This document shows, piece by piece, positions 1 to 6,552 of a stretch of 15,239 bases of DNA. The translations under genes were made by a program, and so were the position numbers. A model generated the notes under the pieces. That model was not told the origin of the DNA. It ran no database searches and saw only the letters and a list, made by a program, of their open reading frames with translations. The stretch covers positions 1 to 15,239 of the forward strand of contig JAEYHP010000016.1 of assembly GCA_023409435.1 (NCBI GenBank), written 5' to 3'. The number at the start of each line of letters is the position of its first letter. Positions within the stretch are counted from its first letter, which is position 1. The stretch comes from Bacillota bacterium (lineage in GTDB: Bacteria > Bacillota > Clostridia > Christensenellales > CAG-138).

Positions 1-71
1 ATGGATGCAAGGCATTTTTGTGACAAATTCGTGATATCACGCAGCCGCCGCGGCCGCTTCCTGCATACTTT

Positions 72-1196
72 TTATTCCGCCGAAAGGAGCTCCTTGGGGT
101 TTAAGGGAAGCAGCTCGGGCAGCACAAAAAGCCCATCCTTCCGGATGAGGACGTCATCAAAATACATCTCGCCGCCGCCGTAGGCGGGCGTCTGTATGTT
201 TACAAGGTCCCAGTGCAGCGCGGATTTGTTGCCGTTGGGCGCTTCATCGTAGCAAGCGCCGGGCGTGAAGTGGAAGCTCCCCGCGATCTTTTCATCAAAC
301 AGGGTATCCTTCATCGGCGTATTGATATAGGGGTTGACGCCAATTGCAAACTCGCCGACATATCGCGCGCCTTCGTCCATATCGAACACTCTGGTGATGC
401 GCTCGGTATCGTTGGAGGTGGCGGAAACGATTTTGCCGTTTTCAAACGTCAGCACGATGTTGTTGTAGGTAAACCCGTCGTGCACGGAGGGGGTGTTGTA
501 GGAAAGTACGCCGTTTATGCTATCCCTGACGGGGGCGGTGTAAATTTCGCCGTCCGGGATATTCATATGCCCCGCGCAGATGATTGCGGGAATGCCCTTG
601 ATGGAGAACGTAAAGTCGGTGCCCGGCCCCTTGATATGGACCTTGTCCGTCCGTTCCATGAGCGCCTTTAAAGGCCGCATGGCGAGTTCCATGCGGGAAT
701 AGTCGAGGTTGCAGACGTTGAAGTAATAGTCTTCAAACGCCTCGGTGCTCATATCCGCCATCTGCGCCATGCTGGGGTGCGGGTACCGCAATACCACCCA
801 TTTGGTCTTGGGCACACGGATCTGGCCGTGTACGGGCCGCCAATAGACGCGCTGGTAGCGCGCGAGCTGCTCATGCGGCACATCGGCAAACTCGGACGCA
901 TTGGGGCCGCCGCGTACGCCGATAAACGCCTGCATTTGGCTCATGAGGCTGCCGTCAATCTCCGCACGGATTTTCAACTGTTCGTCCGTGCAGTGCATCA
1001 AAAGGGCACGATCTACGCTTCTATCGTCCAGCCACACGAACGGGACGCCGCCCGCCGCATACGCTTCTTCCACCAATACCTGGGCAAGCGGGCCGGTTTC
1101 GCCGACGGTCTCTATCAAAACCTTTTCGCCCGGCTGCAGATTGCAGGAAAACCTGACGAGGTTGCGTGCCAATGTGCGCATTCTGGGATCGATCAT
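72..1196 (-). CDS. M29-family metallo-aminopeptidase
   Basis: A 374-residue protein of the thermophilic-type M29 aminopeptidases (AmpS/PepS/AmpT), cytosolic two-metal enzymes that remove N-terminal residues from peptides. The metal ligands expected for the family are visible: Glu217 in PDGEIYTAP, Glu282 in GEFAIG, His309 in SFHF, and His328 with Asp330 in SALHWDL. These ligand assignments come from remembered family motifs, not an alignment. Length is slightly below the usual 400 or so. The ATG at 1196 is preceded by AAGGGGG a few bases upstream; a second Met at residue 6 is possible but less well placed. It reads away from the hairpin-rich gap at 1197-1529, and a 10-bp hairpin (1217-1240) sits in its presumed leader. 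No 3' terminator is visible in the 71 bases left in the window. Peptide breakdown would complement the Opp importer encoded 4 kb away, though the two are not in one operon. Confidence 0.9.
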   Translation of the reverse strand: MIDPRMRTLARNLVRFSCNLQPGEKVLIETVGETGPLAQVLVEEAYAAGGVPFVWLDDRSVDRALLMHCTDEQLKIRAEIDGSLMSQMQAFIGVRGGPNASEFADVPHEQLARYQRVYWRPVHGQIRVPKTKWVVLRYPHPSMAQMADMSTEAFEDYYFNVCNLDYSRMELAMRPLKALMERTDKVHIKGPGTDFTFSIKGIPAIICAGHMNIPDGEIYTAPVRDSINGVLSYNTPSVHDGFTYNNIVLTFENGKIVSATSNDTERITRVFDMDEGARYVGEFAIGVNPYINTPMKDTLFDEKIAGSFHFTPGACYDEAPNGNKSALHWDLVNIQTPAYGGGEMYFDDVLIRKDGLFVLPELLPLNPKELLSAE

Positions 1197-1216
1197 AAGT
1201 ACCCCCTTATTTATTG

Positions 1217-1240
1217 CCGCTGATAGTCCACTATCAGCGG
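1217..1240 (-). promoter_or_regulatory. 10-bp hairpin in aminopeptidase leader
   Basis: Perfect inverted repeat: CCGCTGATAG (1217-1226), loop TCCA, CTATCAGCGG (1231-1240). It lies 20 bases upstream of the aminopeptidase start and just upstream of its AAGGGGG ribosome site, so in that transcript it would form a strong 5'-UTR stem. It has no proper U-tract on the minus strand; on the plus strand it is followed by GTTTTCTTT. It could be an mRNA-stabilising stem or part of the larger hairpin array. Confidence 0.6.
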
Positions 1241-1254
1241 GTTTTCTTTAGGTT

Positions 1255-1278
1255 AAAAGTGCGTATGCGCACTTTTTT
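1255..1278. terminator. intrinsic-terminator-like hairpin
   Basis: AAAAGTGCG (1255-1263), loop TATG, CGCACTTTT (1268-1276), with the T run continuing to 1278 on the plus strand. On the minus strand the T run is only the four bases inside the stem. No plus-strand gene ends here, so its role as a terminator is uncertain; it may belong to the hairpin array. Confidence 0.5.
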
Positions 1279-1281
1279 ACA

Positions 1282-1372
1282 CAAATCTGACGCACATGCA
1301 CCCGAATGGCAAATCGGGTATTCCACAAGGAGTGAGGTGCAGCTAACGCTGCACGACAGATCGTCAGATTTG
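1282..1372. repeat. cloverleaf-like nested inverted repeat
   Basis: An 11-bp outer stem, CAAATCTGACG (1282-1292) with CGTCAGATTTG (1362-1372), encloses two hairpins: ACCCGA (1300-1305) with TCGGGT (1314-1319), and GTGCAGC (1337-1343) with GCTGCAC (1348-1354), loop TAAC. All arms are exact. The element is noncoding and lies between two minus-strand genes. It may be a dispersed palindromic repeat of the REP/MITE kind, or a structured RNA domain; the single copy in this window cannot decide. I saw no flanking target-site duplication. Confidence 0.65.
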
Positions 1373-1384
1373 ATTATAGCGTGG

Positions 1385-1458
1385 GCTTCACGCAGTGAAG
1401 CGGGTTCGGCGGCTCATGAGAGCCGAAAAATCGATCCTGCGAATCGATTTTAGAACCC
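1385..1458. repeat. second nested hairpin cluster
   Basis: Three hairpins in a row. GCTTCAC (1385-1391) pairs with GTGAAGC (1395-1401); GGCTC (1411-1415) with GAGCC (1420-1424), or alternatively TTCGGC (1405-1410) with GCCGAA (1422-1427); and AAAATCGAT (1427-1435) with ATCGATTTT (1443-1451). GGGTTC (1402-1407) and GAACCC (1453-1458) can close the last two into one domain. On the minus strand the 9-bp ATCGAT hairpin is followed by a short T run, so it could terminate the glycosyltransferase unit that ends at 1530. The rest of the gap, 1459-1529, shows nothing further. Confidence 0.6.
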
Positions 1459-1529
1459 CGGTACCCCTTCTGCGATCCCCCCATTGGGAAGGTTATCAGA
1501 AAACTGCCGTGCATTCACGCGTCCATCCA

Positions 1530-1913
1530 TTATCCTTTGCTGCGCCTGCCCTTGTTATCCCCGGAAGGCTGGCGTACGGACGCCTTTGTGCCGGGGCCGA
1601 GCGTTTTCTTTGTATCGTTCGAATGGGAGGCGTTGAGCACGCCAATCACCACCGCGCAAGAGAACCCTACGCCAATTCCTTCTATGACCTGCCCCACATC
1701 CACCGGAAGGCCGATTACGCCCACCAGCACCGTAACAAATATGGCTACCGCAAAGCCCGTCAATATGATAAACAGCACCATCTTGGCCTTGGTGTTGAGC
1801 TTGAAGCGTTCTTTCAGCTTGATCGGCAGATCGAAGAACCGGAATAGAAGCAAAGAGGCCACCAGACCGCCAACCAAACCGTACAAAAGATACGACGAAA
1901 ACGCGTCAAACAC
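1530..1913 (-). CDS. small membrane protein coupled to glycosyltransferase
   Basis: I do not recognise this protein. From the GTG at 1913 it has 127 residues, with about three hydrophobic segments (roughly residues 5-24, 44-68 and 78-96) and a basic, Ser/Gly/Lys-rich cytoplasmic-looking tail. The GTG is chosen because AGGGGG lies 9 bases upstream and because its first 8 bases overlap the end of the glycosyltransferase gene (stop at 1906-1908), a typical coupling layout. A TTG at 1934 would add seven residues but lacks a clear ribosome site. Size and position next to a GtrB-like enzyme recall GtrA-type flippases, but these have four segments and I see no convincing GtrA signature. The strict coupling suggests it works with the glycosyltransferase in the membrane. 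Confidence 0.7.
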   Translation of the reverse strand: MFDAFSSYLLYGLVGGLVASLLLFRFFDLPIKLKERFKLNTKAKMVLFIILTGFAVAIFVTVLVGVIGLPVDVGQVIEGIGVGFSCAVVIGVLNASHSNDTKKTLGPGTKASVRQPSGDNKGRRSKG

Positions 1914-2856
1914 GGTCCTTTTCCCCCTCAACAAATCCGATTTTCTCTTTGAGGATATACAGCGGCCTGCCCTTGAGCTCGTCGTACATCCGGCTCATAT
2001 ACGCTCCCTGTATGCCTAACGCGCACAGCGTAACGCCCTGCACAAGCAATATGCCGTTTAGCGCCCAAAGCCATGGAGGAATGCCTATGGTGGCCGCAAG
2101 CACGATGAGAGCTACAAGACCAAGGCCGGAAAGCATGATGAGCCCAACGCCAAACCATCCGGGCAGCGTAAGCGGGCGCGAGGAGAAACCTGTAATGCCG
2201 TCAAAAGCCAGCTTGAGCATCTTTTTGAGCGTATACTTGGTGGTGCCCGCCTGGCGTTCAGCGCGAACAAATTCGAGCGGCACCGCTTCAAAGCCCATCC
2301 ATGCCGACATGCCCCTTAAAAAGCGGTTGTGCTCGCGCATATTCAAAAACTGGTCGGCCACGCGTCTATCCAGCAGCCGAAAATCCCCGCTGTCCAGCGG
2401 GATGGGATACGCGCTCATGGCGGTAAGCAGCCTGTAATACATGTAGGCTGTCAGCCGCTTAAACAGCGTCTCGCCCTTGCGCTTGGCGCGCTTGCCGTAT
2501 ACGATATCGGCCCCCTGCTTCCAAAGCTCCACCATTTTCTTAATGAGTTCCGGGGGGTCCTGCAAATCCACGTCTATCACTACCAGAACGTCGCCTTTTG
2601 CCGCGTCCATACCGGCGGTCACCGCAAGCTGATGCCCGAAATTGCGGGAGAATGAAAGCGCGCGAACGTTCTGGTCTTTATTCGCAAATTCCCTGAGCAA
2701 TTTGAGGGAGCCATCCTTGCTGCCGTCGTCCACAAATATCAACTCATAAGAATAACCTATACCCTGCATGGCCGACGTCAGGCGCGAATAGGACATGGGC
2801 AGAACTTCCTGCTCGTTGAATACTGGTATGACAACGGATATAAGCTTGTCCTTCAT
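1906..2856 (-). CDS. GT2 polyprenyl-phosphate glycosyltransferase (GtrB/DPM1-like)
   Basis: A 316-residue family 2 glycosyltransferase of the bacterial DPM1-like/GtrB/CsbB group, which transfers a sugar from a nucleotide donor to undecaprenyl phosphate at the inner face of the membrane. The N-terminal GT-A domain shows PVFNEQE (11-17), VDDGSKDGS (42-50), the DxD-type metal motif in DVDLQDPPE (95-103), GDFRLLDRR (157-165), RFLRGM (178-183) and the acceptor-side RQAGTTKY (201-208). Two C-terminal transmembrane segments follow, near 233-256 and 263-283. The start at 2856 has AGAGGGATC just upstream and opens directly into the conserved ISVVIPVFNE strand. An upstream in-frame ATG at 2913 also follows a GGGG site, but it overlaps the likely -10 box (TATAATG), so it is probably not transcribed. 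The sugar cannot be told from sequence. Confidence 0.9.
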   Translation of the reverse strand: MKDKLISVVIPVFNEQEVLPMSYSRLTSAMQGIGYSYELIFVDDGSKDGSLKLLREFANKDQNVRALSFSRNFGHQLAVTAGMDAAKGDVLVVIDVDLQDPPELIKKMVELWKQGADIVYGKRAKRKGETLFKRLTAYMYYRLLTAMSAYPIPLDSGDFRLLDRRVADQFLNMREHNRFLRGMSAWMGFEAVPLEFVRAERQAGTTKYTLKKMLKLAFDGITGFSSRPLTLPGWFGVGLIMLSGLGLVALIVLAATIGIPPWLWALNGILLVQGVTLCALGIQGAYMSRMYDELKGRPLYILKEKIGFVEGEKDRV

Positions 2857-2911
2857 TTTGATCCCTCTTTCGCAATTTGCGCCATTGCATGGGTGCATTC
2901 CCCTAATTTTC

Positions 2912-2941
2912 ATTATATCCCCTTTATTGTACAAAAAACAA
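2912..2941 (-). promoter_or_regulatory. putative promoter of glycosyltransferase unit
   Basis: On the minus strand a perfect -10 TATAAT lies at 2917-2912, with a weak -35 TTGTTT at 2941-2936 and an 18-base spacer. Predicted initiation near 2905 leaves a leader of about 49 bases before the start at 2856. It is divergent from the fba promoter 60-90 bases away. Confidence 0.5.
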
Positions 2942-2999
2942 TCGGTCCTGCTATGATTTTGTCTTATGTTCGGGGCCCTGCCCATTCACCAAAAAGCAA

Positions 3000-3027
3000 T
3001 TGAAATATTGATGAATTGGGTTATAAT
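3000..3027 (+). promoter_or_regulatory. sigma-A-type promoter of fba
   Basis: TTGAAA (3000-3005), 16-base spacer, perfect TATAAT (3022-3027). The AGGAG ribosome site follows at 3036-3040 and the start is at 3053, so the leader is short. Confidence 0.75.
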
Positions 3028-3052
3028 AAAAACAAAGGAGCGTGAAAAAGAT

Positions 3053-3988
3053 ATGGCTTTGGTTACCAGCACGGAAATGTTTAAAAAAGCTTATCAGGGT
3101 GGTTACGCAATCGGCGCATTCAATGTGAATAACATGGAAATCGTCCAGGGTATTACGGAAGCCGCCAAGGAAGTCAAATCCCCGCTTATACTTCAGGTTT
3201 CTTCCGGCGCACGTAAATACGCCAACCACACCTATTTAATGAAACTGGTCGAGGCCGCCATCATCGAGACGGATCTCCCCATATGCCTCCACCTGGACCA
3301 TGGCGATACGTTTGAGCTTTGCAAGAGCTGTATCGACGGCGGCTTTACCTCCGTTATGATCGACGGCTCCCATCATCCGTATGAAGAGAACGTCGCCCTC
3401 ACCAAGAAGGTTGTGGAATATGCGCATGACCACGGCGTCGTCGTGGAAGGCGAACTTGGCCGTCTTGCGGGCATTGAGGACGCGGTAAACGTCAGCGCGG
3501 AAGACGCCTCCTATACCCACCCTGAAGAAGTGGAAGATTTCGTTTCCCGTACGGGCGTTGACTCGCTTGCTATCGCCATCGGAACCAGCCATGGCGCGTA
3601 TAAGTTCAAGCCCGGTACCAAGCCGCAGCTTCGCTTTGACATACTTGAGAAGATCCAGCAGCGCCTGCCCGGTTTCCCCATCGTACTGCACGGCGCTTCC
3701 TCGGTCATTCCTGAGTTTGTCAAGATGATCAATGAAAACGGCGGCAATATGCCCGACGCCATCGGCATTCCGGAAGAAATGCTGCGCCAGGCTGCAGGCA
3801 TGGCTGTTTGCAAAATCAACATCGACAGCGACCTTCGCCTCGCCATGACCGGCACCATCCGTAAATATTTTGCGGAGCATCCGGATCATTTTGACCCGCG
3901 CCAGTATTTAAAGCCCGCGCGCGACTCAATCCGCGAGATGGTCAAGCACAAGATCGTGAGCGTCCTCGGCAGCGACGGAAAAGCGTAA
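3053..3988 (+). CDS. fba: class II fructose-1,6-bisphosphate aldolase
   Basis: A 311-residue zinc-dependent aldolase that interconverts fructose 1,6-bisphosphate with dihydroxyacetone phosphate and glyceraldehyde 3-phosphate in glycolysis and gluconeogenesis. Visible motifs: AIGAFNVNN near the N-terminus (19-27); HLDHGD with catalytic Asp82 and zinc ligand His83; VVEGELG (130-136); IGTSHGAYK with zinc ligand His180; VLHGASSV with zinc ligand His213; and KINIDSD (254-260), the phosphate/substrate loop. Length fits the short class II enzymes of Gram-positive bacteria. The ATG at 3053 opens with MALVTSTEMFKKA, typical for the family, 12 bases after AGGAG; upstream in-frame codons lie in or before the promoter. 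A related aldolase acting on tagatose bisphosphate cannot be fully excluded. The gene is monocistronic, with its own promoter and terminator. Confidence 0.95.
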   Translation: MALVTSTEMFKKAYQGGYAIGAFNVNNMEIVQGITEAAKEVKSPLILQVSSGARKYANHTYLMKLVEAAIIETDLPICLHLDHGDTFELCKSCIDGGFTSVMIDGSHHPYEENVALTKKVVEYAHDHGVVVEGELGRLAGIEDAVNVSAEDASYTHPEEVEDFVSRTGVDSLAIAIGTSHGAYKFKPGTKPQLRFDILEKIQQRLPGFPIVLHGASSVIPEFVKMINENGGNMPDAIGIPEEMLRQAAGMAVCKINIDSDLRLAMTGTIRKYFAEHPDHFDPRQYLKPARDSIREMVKHKIVSVLGSDGKA

Positions 3989-4003
3989 GGAACGGCATCC
4001 AAG

Positions 4004-4033
4004 CGGACGAGGAGCATCTCCCCGTCCGTTTTT
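4004..4033 (+). terminator. intrinsic terminator of fba
   Basis: CGGACG (4004-4009) pairs with CGTCCG (4023-4028); after one mismatch GGAG (4011-4014) pairs with CTCC (4018-4021); loop CAT. TTTTT follows at 4029-4033. It lies 15 bases after the fba stop. Confidence 0.85.
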
Positions 4034-4096
4034 CGTTTCCCTGGGCATACTGTAATCTGAAACGCGGCATTTTATTTTATCGGCTTTTACGGGATT

Positions 4097-4124
4097 GCAG
4101 GGATTTCGTGCCCGCCCGTAGAAT
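4097..4124 (+). promoter_or_regulatory. sigma-H-like promoter of hpf
   Basis: GCAGGGATT (4097-4105), 12 bases, GTAGAAT (4118-4124). This differs by one base from the Bacillus sigma-H pattern RnAGGAwWW-(11-12)-RnnGAAT. A sigma-A reading of the same place is TTGCAG (4095-4100), 18 bases, TAGAAT (4119-4124). In Bacillus subtilis the homologous gene yvyD is known to use sigma-H and sigma-B. Predicted initiation near 4131 gives a leader of about 50 bases. Confidence 0.45.
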
Positions 4125-4179
4125 AAAACAATATAGCGCGCAGCAATGTACAAGGGCGCGCCGGAAGGAGTTGACCTGT

Positions 4180-4716
4180 ATGCGTATTTCCATTTCCGGG
4201 AAAAACATCGAGGTATCCGAGTATTTGAAGGATCTTATCGACAAGAAGGTTGGCAAGCTGGAGCGGTACTTCCCCAAGGATACCGAAATCCAGGTGACAA
4301 TGGCCGTGGAACGCAACCGCCACATCGTAGAAGTGACAATCCCTTATGAAAGCATCATCATCCGCGGCGAAGAAGTCACCGGAGACATGTACGCCTCCAT
4401 CGACAATGTGCTCGACAAGCTGGAAAAGCAGATCCTCAAGCACCGCACGAAGCTTGAAAAGGACCTCAAGGCAGGCGCATTCAAGTACGACGCGCCGCTC
4501 TATGCGGACGCCTATGAGGACGCCGAAGAGGAAGGCCCCCGCATCGTCCGTGTCAAACGCTTCTCCATCAAACCCATGAACGAAGAGGAGGCCATGCTGC
4601 AGATGGCGCTCTTGGGACACTCCTTCTATGTGTTTGAGAATGCGGATACCGGAGACATCAACGTACTTTATGCACGCAGGGACGGCAATTACGGCCTGAT
4701 TGAGCCTGAACGGTAA
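4180..4716 (+). CDS. hpf: long-form ribosome hibernation promoting factor HPF
   Basis: A 178-residue long HPF that binds the 30S decoding region and drives pairing of 70S ribosomes into inactive 100S dimers under slow growth. Residues 1-95 form the RaiA/YfiA-type domain (starts MRISISGKNIEVSEYL; basic helix KKVGKLERYF near 22-31; second long helix near 72-95). An acidic linker (about 105-120) leads to the C-terminal dimerisation domain (121-178), recognised by VRVKRFSIKPM, MLGHSFYVF-like AMLQMALLGHSFYVF and the ending YGLIEPER. The start is set by GGAAGGAG (4163-4170), 9 bases before the ATG. It is monocistronic between two terminators, with a promoter at 4097-4124 that resembles sigma-H sites. 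Confidence 0.95.
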   Translation: MRISISGKNIEVSEYLKDLIDKKVGKLERYFPKDTEIQVTMAVERNRHIVEVTIPYESIIIRGEEVTGDMYASIDNVLDKLEKQILKHRTKLEKDLKAGAFKYDAPLYADAYEDAEEEGPRIVRVKRFSIKPMNEEEAMLQMALLGHSFYVFENADTGDINVLYARRDGNYGLIEPER

Positions 4717-4737
4717 ATCTGCTAGCAGAATAGATCC

Positions 4738-4765
4738 AAACGGACGGGGTATCCCGTCCGTTTTT
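4738..4765 (+). terminator. intrinsic terminator of hpf
   Basis: AAACGGACGGG (4738-4748), loop GTAT, CCCGTCCG (4753-4760) running into TTTTT (4761-4765). The 3' arm and T run (CCCGTCCGTTTTT) are identical to those of the fba terminator. Confidence 0.9.
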
Positions 4766-4794
4766 AATTGAAAGGTCATTTCTCGCGGAATATA

Positions 4795-4824
4795 AAAACG
4801 GGCTGCCAATAGGCAGCCCGTTTT
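4795..4824. terminator. bidirectional terminator, mainly for oppA
   Basis: AAAACGGGCTGCC (4795-4807), loop AATA, GGCAGCCCGTTTT (4812-4824): a perfect 13-bp stem with A and T runs on both sides. It lies 29 bases past the oppA stop on the minus strand and backs up the hpf terminator on the plus strand. Confidence 0.9.
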
Positions 4825-4852
4825 GTTGGTCTCTTACGCTAACATTAGGGAA

Positions 4853-6526
4853 TTATTCGCCAACCTTGTAGCCAGCTTCCGCGAGGAGGGCCTTGGCTTC
4901 GGCGAGGTCCGTCGCATAGTCGCCTGTGCCGAAGAGCGGGCCGCCATTCTTGGAGATGAAGTCTGTTCCGTCGGCATCGGGGACGCCAGCGGGAACGAAT
5001 TCAAACGCGGGAACCGTCTCGTTCTGGGCAACTTCAACGATATAATCGCGGTCGATCGCAAGCGCAAGCGCCATACGGACCTTGGGATCCTTCAGGAAGT
5101 CGCTGTCCCCTTCGAGGTTGATGACGATGAAGTAGGTGCCGAGGATGGGCTTCACATTGAAGAAGCCTGCATCCTTCATGCGCTGGGTTTCTTCCGGCGG
5201 GAAAGTTTCCGCGATATCCATTTCGCCGGATTCAAACGCGGCGAGCGCAGCGGCGTCATCGTCCGTCAGCTTCATGATAACCTTCGGGCAGGGCATGCTA
5301 GCAGCGTTCCAGTAGGTGGGGTTCTTCTCGATGATGATCTCGTTCTGGAGCTCGAACTTCGTGAGAACATACGGCCCATTGCCGATTAAGGTCTCAGGAT
5401 TGTTGGCCCAGGCTTCGTCCGCAATGACGTCCGCACGCACGGGGTAGAGCGTGGGGAACGCGGTCAGCTGCGTGAAGTAGCCGCAGGGAGCCTCAAGGGT
5501 GACTTCGAGGGTCTTCTCGTCAATAGCCTTAGCACCCAGGGTATCCGGGGTGGCGGTGCCATCGTAGATTGCCTTAGCGTTCTTCACATAGTTATATATC
5601 TGGTAAGCGTATTCGCACTCAGTAGCGGGATCCAGAGCGCGGGCCCAACCGGTTATAAAATCCTGCGCGGTGACGGGCTTGCCATCCGACCACAGGGCGT
5701 CACGGAGCTTGAAGGTCCATGTGAGGCCGTCTTCGGAGGTGGTCCAGCTTTCGGCCATACCGGGAACGACAACGCCGTTCTTATCCTTGGTGGTGAGGCC
5801 TTCAAAGAGGTGCTGGATAACGGCAGCACCATCAGTGGCGTTGTTCTTCTGCGGGTCAAGGGACTTCGGGGTGGCGCCCAGGTGGTAAACGATATCGCCT
5901 TCGGCCTTGGAAGCCCACATAAACATCATGTGGCCGAGGAGGATATCATGGACATAGCCCTTAACCTTGCCGTTGTCAAGCCACACGTTGGTGTTGTGAT
6001 AGATGGGGATGATCGGGAGCTCCGTCATGATGATCTTTTCAGCTTCATGCATGGCAGCCATACGCTCTGCCTGATCGGCGGACGTCAATGCGGTTGCGAT
6101 CAATGCGTCGTATTCAGCATTCTTCCACTTTGCATCGTTCTGGCCGCTTTCGGATACCCACATATCAAGGAATGTCATGGGGTCAACATAATCGCCCAGC
6201 CAGCCGTGGCGCGCGATCTGGAAGTTGCCTTCGGTACGGTTGGTCTGGACGACCGCCCATTCCTGGCTCTCGATCGTCATCTCCAGGCCGAGTTCATCCT
6301 TCCAGATGCCCTGCAGGGCTTCTGCGATTGCCTGATGCGTGGAGTTGGTGTTATAGATGTAATCCAATGTCGGCAGATCCTTGAGCTCCGCGGGAGCTAC
6401 GGTTTCTGCAGGAGCCTCGGAGGCCGGCGCTTCGGTCGCTGCCGGAGCCGGAGCGGTCGGCGTGCACGCGGTGAGGGCGCCGAGCACCATCAAAGCGGCA
6501 AGGAGCACGGACAAGAGTTTCTTCAT
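4853..6526 (-). CDS. oppA: circularly permuted oligopeptide-binding lipoprotein (OppA-like)
   Basis: A 557-residue lipid-anchored binding protein for an oligopeptide ABC importer. Signal peptide 1-20 with lipobox LTAC (Cys21), then a Pro/Ala/Glu/Thr linker to about 48. The body is SBP_bac_5, but in permuted order. Residues 49-207 match what is normally the C-terminal part: LPTLDYIYNT (51-60), IARHGWLGDYVDP (104-116, with Asp112 at the place of the peptide-amine-binding Asp of Salmonella OppA), PIIPIYHNTNVWL (171-183) and the terminal strand to WASK. Residues 210-557 match the normal N-terminal part: YHLGATPKSLDPQ (214-226), GMAESWTTSEDGLTWTF (256-272), DALWSDGKPVTAQDF (276-290), GNGPYVLTKF (382-391) and the helix with IDRDYI (491-496), ending AEAGYKVGE before the stop. 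Together the parts make one complete protein, so this is rearrangement, not truncation. AGGAGGA at 6534-6540 sets the start. It is last in oppBCDFA. Confidence 0.9.
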   Translation of the reverse strand: MKKLLSVLLAALMVLGALTACTPTAPAPAATEAPASEAPAETVAPAELKDLPTLDYIYNTNSTHQAIAEALQGIWKDELGLEMTIESQEWAVVQTNRTEGNFQIARHGWLGDYVDPMTFLDMWVSESGQNDAKWKNAEYDALIATALTSADQAERMAAMHEAEKIIMTELPIIPIYHNTNVWLDNGKVKGYVHDILLGHMMFMWASKAEGDIVYHLGATPKSLDPQKNNATDGAAVIQHLFEGLTTKDKNGVVVPGMAESWTTSEDGLTWTFKLRDALWSDGKPVTAQDFITGWARALDPATECEYAYQIYNYVKNAKAIYDGTATPDTLGAKAIDEKTLEVTLEAPCGYFTQLTAFPTLYPVRADVIADEAWANNPETLIGNGPYVLTKFELQNEIIIEKNPTYWNAASMPCPKVIMKLTDDDAAALAAFESGEMDIAETFPPEETQRMKDAGFFNVKPILGTYFIVINLEGDSDFLKDPKVRMALALAIDRDYIVEVAQNETVPAFEFVPAGVPDADGTDFISKNGGPLFGTGDYATDLAEAKALLAEAGYKVGE

Positions 6527-6552
6527 TCTTTGTTCCTCCTGTTTTAATATAT

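Noticed and set aside
1282..1372. Integron attC site or CRISPR unit in the hairpin array
   Set aside because: The arms lack the attC core (RYYYAAC/GTTRRRY) and there are no regularly spaced direct repeats.
1530..1934. TTG start at 1934 for the small membrane protein
   Set aside because: The GTG at 1913 has a properly spaced AGGGGG and the usual short overlap with the upstream stop; the TTG has neither.
2857..2913. N-terminal extension of the glycosyltransferase from the ATG at 2913
   Set aside because: Its ATG overlaps the likely -10 box TATAAT, and the extra residues precede the conserved first strand of the fold without any family match.
3236..3889. Long minus-strand open frame opposite fba, and similar frames opposite hpf, opp genes and the ABC-2 genes
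   Set aside because: They mirror strongly conserved genes, lack ribosome sites and have compositions expected of antisense frames in GC-rich codons.
4853..6526. oppA as two truncated genes or a fusion of two different binding proteins
   Set aside because: The two segments are complementary, not overlapping or duplicated; together they give one full SBP_bac_5 protein, in one open frame with one signal peptide.
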